Shown here piece by piece: positions 13,401 to 25,400 of a stretch of DNA of 64,000 nt (position 1 is the first letter of the stretch; each line of letters opens with the position of its first letter). The stretch lies in the NCBI RefSeq assembly GCF_037975245.1, contig NC_092583.1:10140764-10204763 (forward strand). Direction: 5' to 3'. Source of the DNA: Apostichopus japonicus. Lineage: Eukaryota; Echinodermata; Holothuroidea; Aspidochirotida; Stichopodidae. The notes beneath the pieces were generated by a model, which worked only from the letters and a program-made list of their open reading frames with translations, was not told the DNA's origin and made no database searches. The position numbers and the translations under genes are program-made.

Positions 13401-16400
13401 GGAGATTGAAGGAAAAATAACGCGTCAAGAAAATGAGGATTGTAAAGGTCTTTCAAATGCCTATGTGGTATTTATGTTGCCGGGTTTTAAAACCCATCGT
13501 CCGTTACTCAAGACAAGACTTGCAGATTGATATTATTTTTTTTTTTAAAAGAAATCGTATAGATTTATGCACCAAATGACCATTTTGGACAAGAAGCCAA
13601 ATTTGACTTTTTTTTTCACATTTTGCTTTTTAATTTAAAGGCAATCCAAGTAACATAAAAGCATTTATTAAAATCAATACAAAAACCTTTTTTTTTTCTT
13701 TTTTTCTTTCTTTTTTTCAAGTATTCATGAGATGTTTCTCAGTCTGGTTGATAGAGAATTTTTCTACTTTCACTCAGTTGAACTGCAATTAATAACATTT
13801 AATCTGTTTGAAAGTCACAGTTACAAAATGGCCACTACTATTAATAGGTGGGGGGAGGGGGTATTTTCCTTTCAAACTTTGTTTTTGTTTCTTTTGAAAA
13901 ATGAGAAAGAATTTTCAGAACATACTGAGTTAACTCACCTAGCTGAGTAATCTCGCAAACAAAGGGAAACATGATACTACACTCTGAGTCATCGAAATAT
14001 TGGTTTACGGGGTCATAGTATGCGCAGTCCTTTTCTTCGTCTGCGGGAAACCCGAAAGGGCTGTTGAATTCGTTCCTTAAAAATGTCACAGACGAGGAAC
14101 AATCTCCCCACTCGAAGGACCCTTCGACAGCAGCGTCATAGGCGCCTGAAGGGTGAAGGGTGACAACAACAAAAATGATTTCACATTTGAATATTATTTA
14201 ATTCATAACTGCTACCCTACATTTAAAAAAAAATTGTAGGTAAACATGAAAAAAAAAAAAAATTGCAACAAAATATGGAGAAAAAAAAAAGGAGAAAGAA
14301 TTGAACATAAATTGAAGCAAGTGAAACAGGGGTCAAAGGTTGGATGTACCTTGCTTTGTTTTAAAGATTCTATCCTCATATCTTACTGGGGGGTCATTGG
14401 ACTTGAAGGGGAGTTGGGGAGGGATAGATTTCCAGGAGATTCATACCATTACTGTGCAATAACACTCTCTAATATCATAAAATGTCTTTGATGGTCATAA
14501 TTTAATATCGAAGCATATCCAACAATTTCTTTGGGACTTAAACTAATGTGTTTACAATTATCAGTAAAAATGGTATTTCAAGATACAAGAAAAAATTATA
14601 GTTATGGACCATTGAATTGAAGGTCATTCCACTGAAACAGTCATATATCAAGATAAAGATTGTTTTATGGATATGGAAACCTAAAATCATCCATTTGAAG
14701 TCTCTAAGAATAAATTGGAAAACTCCTTCAACACGAGGAACGGTAAGTTTTCAACACGATAGGGGAACATAACACCGTCCATAAATGAGAGGCCAACTTA
14801 CCGACCCAAAAGATATCATTGGACCCTGTCATATTCATTCTTTGCGACACATAGTCCAGCTCCGCTTGACTGGTGATGATGACTAAATCACCTTCGTCGT
14901 AGTTGTCGCATTCGTATCTAGCGCTCAGCCAGGATTTCGGCTCGGTCACAAATTTATAGCATGTCTCTCCGTCCAGTCCAAATTCCCAGCCATCGGGGCA
15001 TTCATCTGAAAGAAATAATCATAAATTACGTCACGTTTTTTTCTTTAATTCTTGACACGTCACGACGATGGAAGTAGACAAGGTGAAAAGGAAAACGAAC
15101 CATATTAACAGACAATAACTCTAATCCACGCTATAATATATCATAATATATAATGATATATAATAATGTGTAATAACTTATAATAATGAACATTAATGTA
15201 CAATAATATAAAATAATATATAACAATATAATAATATATAATAATGTATGAAATATATGATAATATATAATAATATATCATAATATATCATAATAAACCA
15301 AGTTTCAAAGAGTCCGGTTGTAATTCACTACTAAAACTTAAAGAGAAAGTGAAAGTTCTCCACCCAATAATGTATAATACTGTATAATCATGTACAATAA
15401 TGTATAATAATGTATAATCATGTACAATAATGTATAACAATATATAATAATAAATAATTATAAACAATAATGTATAACAATGTATAATAATATATAATTA
15501 TATATATTTATATATAATAATGTATAATTATATCATAAATATATCATAAAATATAATAATATGTAATAATATATAATAATAAACCAAGTTTCAAAGCGTC
15601 TGGTTGTAATTGACTACTTAAACTTAGAGAGAAAGCGAAAGTGCATTTTTCACTCAAGTTCTCCACTCAAGATGCTAATACTTTGTTTTCTTCTTTTTTT
15701 TTTTTCTTTTTTGGTAAGAATGTCATAACAACAAAGATAATCTGAGACTTCAAGTCAAGGCCCAAGCAAATCAGTATATTAGCTAGGCTCATACAGTGGA
15801 AGCACAGGTCTCTCTACAGAGGAGAAGAGTGTCACGGTATCATACTCACAGACTTGTTCGTAAGTGATTTGGAATCCGCCACGACGGTTGCTTCCGTCGG
15901 ATGTAAAACGAAGGTTCAGTCCGTTGTAGTTACTCGTGAGTTCCTGGCTGGTGTTACCGGTCATAACCTTTAAGAAAAATAGGAAGGAAAAGAAAGTATA
16001 TATTATAAAAAAGTTTGTAGATTCTAAGCATCTTTAGTTTATCCATAAGTGTCAAAGAGATCAACCAGCCAATTACTAAACAGAGTTGTGACAGGAAAAT
16101 TCTTGTTTATGTCTTGAAATAAGTTGACCGTTATAACTTTCAATCGATATTTTCAAAACATTCAAAACGCTTCTGAATTCTTCAGATGTGACTTTTACCG
16201 TAACCGATATAAATACACTAAAACTATGTGCTCATGCAAGAACAAAAGGTAAAGAATCGGTGGCATTACAGCTAGAGGAGGAGAAACATTACGATACTTT
16301 ACCTACCAGACATTTACTCTCCGAGTTGCGTTTTAACAATCTCCACTATCATTTCTTTTTGACTAGAAACATTGCAGAGCTTCCTGGGCAGTTTGGTTCT

Positions 16401-19400
16401 CTCAACTTATTCCTAAAGCAGGATTTGCATTTAACAACTAAATCATGAAGTCATGAAGTATTTATAATCTGTATTCCAACTCGCACACTTCGTTCCTCCA
16501 ACAAACTGTATCTGACTGTTCCTAAACCACACCTGAAGACCTATGGTTACAGAAGCTTTGAATACTCTGGCTCTTATCTATGGAAAAAGTTACCAGATCA
16601 CATTCGAACATGCTCTAAACTTTCTACTTTCAAAAGTTTACTTAAGACCCATTTTTTCACTTGTTCTTTCGTAAATAAATTTGCTTTCTATGTAAAGCGC
16701 CTTGAGCAGTGACTTTTGTCTACTGATTTGGTGCTATATAAGTCTCATTTTATTATCAATAGCTTGTTTACTGCGTGCTTTTGATCTGAAAACAAAACAG
16801 GCTAACGTACAACATCGATGGACATCGCCAGGATGCATAATACCGGAAGTATATGCACCCAGTCATGTCATAGAGCTACTAGCATGAAGAAAGAATTTGC
16901 AAAAGGTTTTCTTTCCACAGGGATGAGACTGGGGTAAAAAAAAAATCACAGAACTTTGCAAAAATTGCGGTATAGGCTCCAGTTTGCATATGCTTCAGTG
17001 TGTTAGGATAATAGTTTTTGTCCCCGAGGTAGAAAAGAAATCACAGATATTCCGCGAAAAAGCTCATGCCTGTTTCCAGAATATCGCATAATATACGTGA
17101 ATGGACTCTCACCAGGAAGTCAGAGATGCCGTCTGTGTCCGGCTCCACGCCGCCGACGTACAGCTTGTCGTGGCCGGCTTCGAGGTCAAACTGGTCAAAG
17201 GTCAGTCTGATGTTGAACCGTCCTTCTGTTTGGATGATCCAGAAACAGTCTGCTTCATTGGGATACATCTCTGGGTACCATGGCGACGTAATGACCCCTG
17301 CCTCATCGTGAAGGGTTACGACTCCGCAAGAAGTTTCTTTTGCCACGAAAAAAAAAGGGGAGGAGGAAAAAAAGAAATGATGGAATTGTAACGTAAATTA
17401 GATGCACCATATTATTGAAGAAAGTTATATATGAATATTTTATACTCACTTGAAGATATAAATAAAAGTGTATGTAAGCAAAAAAACTAAAAGAACAAGG
17501 AAGATATTAGTTAAGTTCGGAAACCATTTTGTTTATTTCCTACGCAAGTTTCAACTTTTTTTCATTATTCAAATAGTTATGTCCATCCATCAAAACCAAT
17601 GTAAGTTGTGCACTTTGCCTAAAGGACGTCTTTCGACAGAGCTCGACTGTCTTTCAATTTTGGGGGGTTTTTGTTTTTGTCAGTAGTAAAGACTCTTGTG
17701 GGATGAAACTATATCATGGTTATGTTAGTATTTTATAATCAATACTTCTATATTACCAGTTTTGGAGCACAGAGAAAGATAGAATAAAAGTACCATTAAA
17801 ATACAGTAGACATGTATGAAAGTTAATGCACTTGAATGATTTTTCTTATTCTTCCCCATAATACTGACTTTAGAAAGAACCTTCTTCCTTCAGGCAAAGT
17901 CATCGACAGCAGCTTGGTCACTCCAGCAGATAAATTATAAAGCACCCTAATCTAAGGAGATCAGCATCTCTTGTGTTAACAAAAGTCTATGGATAGGTGT
18001 CAGTGCATATTGTACCATGTGGAAGTAGTATCATACACAGTAGGATCATTGCTATAGTAACCAAGAGGCCTGTCTTTACAGATTTAGCCTAGCCATTTCC
18101 CTATCACAGGATATCATTATCTTAATAGGGAGATACACAAAAAGGATGGCAAATGAAAAAAAAAAAATTACATACCTATGTTTACAGTCATTTCGAAACC
18201 CTGGCCGTGGTTAGCATCATCGGATGTAAATGTCACCCACATGGAATCATAGTTAGCCAAGAAATCTTCAGCCATAGAACCAGAGTAAACTTTCTCTCTG
18301 GTGTGGAAATAGCCTGGTTTATCACCAGACCCGATCTCAACAAAATCGTAGTTGTCCTCTATAAGCACAAAAAAAAGGAAACTGGGGTTGCCACCTGTCC
18401 TTCCAATGATATCCAAAAAATGGTTTGCAAATTATATGTGTTCTCCGTTCCCACGGACCCTCTCCCACATGTTAGGAAATGAATACAATATGTATAAATA
18501 TATATTATATAATAATGTAATATGACATTACATTTTCAGGAGCGCCGTATGGTGGTCACATGAAGAGCAGTACAACAACTTGTCATTGGTGCAGGCACAT
18601 TTTTCAAGTTCCATGAGAAACTCCACAAAATTGAATCATCAAAATCATCAAAGAATATTTATATCCAGTTTCAGATTATTCATTAGACAGAAACACTTCC
18701 AGCTTCTCTATGTGGCTCTTCACAGTTGTAACTTAATTGTGTTAATTCCAACATGAACATCAGCCTCAAGCCAATTAGCATCTTTCAGAATCAATCTTAC
18801 GGAGGAAAGCACCACACATCAAGAAAGTTTTACTCTCTCCCCACCCCCCTCACCCCCTCCCTCCCCCTGCCTCCTGCCACTAGATTCTAGCAACCTAGCA
18901 GCAAATTGCATCTGCACCAGTCAGTAGCAGAAATTAGGTTGTGCATCTCCTGGTTGCATTTTGTGACCGCAATGAAAAAGCTTCTGAGGCTTTCCCTACC
19001 GTCCCACCCTCCCCCTCCGCCTGCGCTCCTGTCCCACCCTCCCATCCCCCTTCACTCCCCATGATCTCTTTCCGGTGTTGACCTTTAATACAAACTGGAT
19101 ACACATTTAAGCTCCATGTCTTCCGGACAACTGGAAACTGACTTTAACATCATTGTTTTTCTTCTTCTTCTTCTTCTTCTTCTTCTTCTTTTTCTTCCCC
19201 ACAAAAACAGCCAAGTCATTGCCTGTATACTTTTGACTGTGATAATACATCAGGAGTGTTAGCTCAGTGGTAAACGTTGGTGCCTTTCAATAATATGGTC
19301 CCCAGTTTGAGTCACTCCAAGATTATTAATGTATGTCGTCCAGTTACAGAGTTGTTGACGATTGACAATTCATAACCATGGACATTAAATATGAATGTAA

Positions 19401-22400
19401 GAGACTGACTTCGGTCAGCTTGCGGCTTTAATAAGCCAATGATGGCTTCTTCGCGAGTTCCTGCTTGCAGGAGGATCTAAAATACATACATACATACATA
19501 CATCATAATATTAACTGATTCACATTTACCTGTGTCAAAGGTCTCTCCAAATCGGACACCGAGTCTGCTACCAGCTGGAGCCATAATGATCCATTGACAA
19601 TATGTGTCAGCAGAGTAACCTTGACTACCGTAACCAGGACTGCTGATTGTGATGTTGGGTGTCTCGCTGTCCAGCATGATAGTCTGCAGGCATGATGGAT
19701 CTTTATAAATAAGACAAAAAGATTCCAGAGAATATTAATGTAATAGATGGACAATGAAATTTTATTACTCTGCATATAATTACAACCTTCCATATTTGTA
19801 AACTTATTTGTAAGTTCTTCTTGATTTTGTGCTTAGAAGCGGTAACTTTGTTTACAGGATATAACTTCATAAACAGAGAGATATTTTCTTTTTGTTATTT
19901 GCATTTAAATGTTTACACTAGAAATATTCTTAACTTCCATCAAATGTGTACTTTTGCTGAGATGTTAGCTTAGAACTTTCTTTGAAAAATTTCAATTTTT
20001 GCAGAGTCAAATCATTGTGGTCCCAGGACACATGCAGAAATTGACACATCTCCCAATCTTTCATGGGAGAAGTTTAATAGCGCCCTCTATTATTTCTCCA
20101 GATGGAACATTGGTGACTGCAATTGTAATGAATCTGAACCTCTTTTTCCATTGCATGGGACCTACTGTTTTTCTTGTCACATCTTTTCCCTCAATTTTTC
20201 TTCCATTCTTTACCATTTCTTTCAGCTTTCTGATATATCATGTTTCGCTGTCACGAGACATGTCGATTCGTGGATCATCATGAGCTCCACATTTAAACAA
20301 CCGATGCTACGGACAAAACCAAGTTACACTGACACACTATATGAGTATGCCTATCAGTGTTTAACAAACCAAATCCCCCCTTCCCCCACCCACCTCCCCC
20401 CACCCTCAAAAAGAAAACTGTAAATATCTGTCTTGGCAGTACCTGCTGCTTGCTCTATCTGAAGGCTGAACCCACGAGAGGTTATACTGTAATCGGTTTG
20501 GAACTTGATCCAGAGGGAGTCCGAGGGAACGATGAGTTGTGACGGGTAGGCCGAGCCGGAGTATAGCTGGTAGAGGGAATACCACACGGTGGAATCTGTC
20601 CCGATGCCGACCTCCAGGGTGTCGTGTCTGTGAGATGAAATGACGGGAAGAGATGCTGAACAGCTACGGCTAAGCAATATTTTGAGAGTCTCGATATGTT
20701 ATAAATTTTCGGTAAACGATTTCTGTTGGCTTTGTTATATAAGTTTATGCCTAAAGCACAGGGTGAATAAATCTCCTTAGCATCCACTATCTCCAATGAT
20801 TATATTAAGACTGACACAGAGTTAAAAAAATATATATATATATTTATAACAAAAATTATTTGATGCAGATTTTTTTCCAAATATGACATCATGGAAGCAG
20901 ACGTACTTCAGTTTTCCTTCTTTAAGTTTTCCTTTATTTATAAAAATTGTTTATTTTCTTTAATTGGCACATGCTGAATCTAATTGATTGAATCTCTTCT
21001 TTTTTTGGGAGGGGGAGGGAAGAGGAAGAGGAGGAGGAGGAGGAGGAGGAGGAGGAGGAGGAGGAGGAGGAGGAGGAGGAGGAGGAGGAGGAGGAGGAGG
21101 AGGAGGGAAGGGAGGTTCTTCTTTATTTATTAATATGCTCATTTTCTGTAATGGAGATGGGTTTTGCAAATGCTGAATCTAAATGTGTTGAACCTACTGA
21201 CATGACCTAATGATGGTATTGATTTCAGTCTCAATACTGTAAACCTTCTATCTTGAAAATATGCAAAGAGACACAAAGACAACATAAGTAGCTTCTTATC
21301 CTCACGGCGCTATGACATCACAGATTTACAAAATGGCAGCTCCCAATGACACAATTTTTAGACTAGGATATCTCCCAAATGGAACACAAATGTTTCTTAA
21401 AGGGAGTGAAGACTTGCGCACAAAGAAACGTCTGATGCTGGTAATCTGACCTAGTTTCTAATGAGGTGTAACAGAAGTGTTAGACACCACCATCGATCCC
21501 AGAAAATACACACACAGCTTGCTACCGTCGGTAATTAGACACTAGTGTACAGTCACTACATGCAGCTATGGTCAATACCCGCAACACAGTGTACATAGCA
21601 GCGGTGGACATATCAGGGTCCAGATAAAAGGTAACAAGGTATCACATATCATTACTGTCTGCATTTTGTAGCGACAAGAAAAAAAACTTCACTTGCAAGC
21701 AATGGAAAGTTAACTTTCTACAGAGGGCGGTCTTTAATGCGATTAAGTGTTTGTGGGGGAGCTGTTGACATAAAAATCTGTGTCCTATCTGCCAATGATG
21801 ACGGTTGGGTTAGCGTCTGCTTTGGGTACTCACATATCTTCTGTTTCAAAATCCCAGAATCTGAGCTTTAGTCTTTCTCCTCTGTCCTTGTTGGTTATCT
21901 GCCAGTTACAGATTGTATTGTTGTTGTATCCAGGGTATTCTGGATCGGAAATGTTCACAGGGTCTGAAGAAACAAACAGAATGATTTAGATGGGTCATTC
22001 GTCAGAAGGACACTGAGATGACTGCAGCATCCTGCAGCTAGGCTGCAAGTCTGCTCAGAGATGATCTCTATTCTTCGACCATTGAATTTAGTCTTGCTGC
22101 AGGGACACTGCAGGGACACTGAGATGACTGCAGCATCCTGCAGCTAGGCTGCAAGTCTGTGCAGAGATGATCTTTATTCTTTGACTATTGAATTCAGTCT
22201 TGCTGCAGGGACACTGCAGGGACACTGAGATGACTGCAGCATCCTGCAGCTAGGCTGCAAGTCTGCTCAGAGATAATCTCTATTCTTTGACCATTGAATT
22301 CAGTCTTGCTGCAGGGACACTGCAGGGACACTGAGATGACTGCAGCATCCTGCAGCTAGGCTGCAAGTCTGCTCAGAGATGATCTCTATTCTTTGACTAT

Positions 22401-25400
22401 TGAATTCAGTCTTGCAGCAGGGACACTGCAGGGACACTGAGATGACTGCAGCATCCTGCAGCTAGGCTGCAAGTCTGCTCAGAGATGATCTCTATTCTTC
22501 GACCATTGAATTCAGTCTTGCTGCAGGGACACTGCAGGGACACTGAGATGACTGCAGCATCCTGCAGCTAGGCTGCAAGTGTGTGCAGAGATGATCTCTA
22601 TTCTTTGACTATTGAATTCAGTCTTGCTGCAAGAAATTTAATAGCTATCGTAGCTTTACGTTTTGACATGGTGCTTTTAATATGCACTCTGATTGTGGAT
22701 GTTTGAAATCAAATTAAAAGTGAGCCTAACCAGAATCTCTCTTTTTTTTCTACTTTGCAATTTTAGAAGATGTTTATTACTGGTTCCAATATTGTTCGAT
22801 ATGAAACAAAACAAAAAAAGTTGTGAGTATCCTATATCCTTTCAGTTACATCAAACAATCGGTTGATAAATAAAAAAAGAACACACATATTTGCGATATC
22901 ATTGCGATGATGATTTGGTTCATTGGTTTAGAATGTTAGCAGTTCTAGCAACCCAGCAATTTCAAATACATGCAACTTACACCAAAGGCACAGGAACAAA
23001 ACATGTGACTAATGTACATTTAGGTACCGTGTCTTAAATTTGGATGCTAGGGGGCTGCAGCCTCACTGCAGCCAGGTTGTGTGGGACTAAATCATTTTGT
23101 GCTCCACCACACTGCAGAGATAATCCCTATTGTTTGGTAACAAATCAGATCTGGATGTTGCAGCTGCTGCAGCCTTCCTTTTCAACATGGTCCTCATCAC
23201 CCATTTCCTTTCTCCTTCCCACCTTTCCCCACCCCCCCCCTCGAACCTCCATCCTTCTCATTTTTCTATTGTTACAAATGGCACTCTTGATAAACACACA
23301 CACACAGACATACATATGACAGACATGAATCAGCTCCATTTGCATCATACATTTATAACACTTACTCTTCACTACAAGATTAGTTCCACAAAGTTCAATG
23401 GGATCCTCATCACCCATTTCCCACACCCCCCCCCCTTCCACAAAGTTCAATGGGATCCTCATAACCCATTTCCCGCACCCCCCCTCGACCCTCCATCCTT
23501 CTCAGTTTTCTATTGTTACAAATGGCACTCTTGATAAACACACACACACATACATATGACAGATATGAATCAGCTCTATTTGCGTAATACATTTATAATA
23601 CTTACTCTTCACTACAAGATTAGTTCCACAAAGTTCAATGGGATCTGTACCAAAGTCTGGAGGGGCAGCTTTGTTATCTGCCAGAGAAACCAAAAAAACA
23701 ATAAAAAAATGTTCAACTATAAAAGTTTCTCAACAATGACTTCTTGTCTTGACTTGACAACACTTCTTCGGGATTTTTGAGTTCTAAAACTTTGTCGTTG
23801 AATGCAAAAGGCCAACGACAGACTCTGTGACGGCAGAGGAATTTAAAAACAAAAGAAGAAGAGTTTTCGAGTCTGACTCGATCATTTTTAGTCGTGCTTG
23901 ACTGGTGAAGCTTATGACTTACATTATTATTGGATATTAATGATCAATAAGCAATAATCAATAGCATCAAACAGTATATGAAAAGTCACCCCAAGAAGCT
24001 GCTTTAAAAGCATGAATAAAGTCATATATTACAAAGAAAAAAGAATAAAATATATCACTTCCTTGAATCAAGATCTTTGAGTTTGAGTACAACAGCATGA
24101 GCATTGGGTGATGAGTAAGTTAAGAACAACAGCATGAGTACCAGTAGTACATGTACAGGCTGATCTAAGCCTAAGGATGAGTACTAAATCTTGTTCTAGC
24201 ATCTTTAATATTTTGAAAAAAACGACTAAACAATCCATCCGGGTAAATAAAATGCATATATTTCTTGTGATAAATGCTTTCTGTTGGCAAACTACAAATT
24301 CCATTGGCATGTTGCCAGTTTGAGTACTAGCTCGAATATTGTAGGCCGGAATCAGTCAAGCTTTCGTTAGGGCGAATTAATTAACCACTTATTGACTAGT
24401 GAAACTTACCTTCGGCGTCTATTGGGTCAAACCAGAGGTTGAACCCTCTTGCTGTCTCATTGTAATCAGTTTTAAACCAGACCCAAGCGGTGCTTTCGCC
24501 CACAGTCACCACGCCCGGATCTTTCGTCGGGTTTTCTTGGAACGTAAAGAGAACATTTTCTCCGAAGTCGCTCCCAGAGCCGATCATCATCATGTCGTAA
24601 ACTTCCTCCAAGTTCAAATCGAAGACATGAATATTCATCATTGCCGTTGCCGAGGTGACGGTAAACATGTACAGGGAATTGTCGTGATAGTTCTGGGGGT
24701 GGTTCATTGACGAGAGCTTGAAGCCGATGGGTTTGTCAAAAGTGTAGTCGGCAACGGGCCCTTTAGCCTGTGGAACAACTAAGGAAGAAGAAGAAGAAAG
24801 ACATACAAAAAATTCAAAAACTAATTATGTAACCAGGCCTCTTTTTAGGTGTTCATATTCCTGTATGTTTAGTATTAAAATGAGAGTTCAGTATTCTTTA
24901 TCTAATATTTACCAAGGCTCCTATTTCATACTGGACTCCAGTGCTGTGCCTCCTGCCGTCCCCTACCCTCCCCCAGAAACCTCATTTGTAAGAAAGAAAA
25001 CTATAATTCTGACAGAATTTATTATTATATGAAACATTTTCAGGTACTGGGCAGCTTGGCCAAAAGAATTACTTCCAAGTATCATGAACATTTCAGAAAC
25101 TTGACTAACTCTGGTTAGAACAGGCATATGGGTATGGAATTGTAGTTAAGGAGAAAACATCACTTGTTCTCACAATATGGCTGAATTTGTAGTTTATTAA
25201 TATTTGTAGTTTTATTAATAAAAATGAATTTTAGCTAAATTTGTAGTTTTAAAAGCGGAATTTGTAGTTTTATTCATATTTGTCTATTATAAGAGATTAT
25301 TGATCATGTATATATAAATATGAGATATTTACATGAACAAATAGTCTTCAACTCAGTACCAAGGTAACACTGTCACATATAGGACAGAATTATTTACATG

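Noticed and set aside
3267-15005. Long plus-strand frames opposite several exons (for example 4234-4509)
   Set aside because: Antisense shadows of GC-rich exons; none shows a domain or splice continuity.
20960-21176. Poly-proline and poly-glycine frames
   Set aside because: Both come from the (GGA)n microsatellite.
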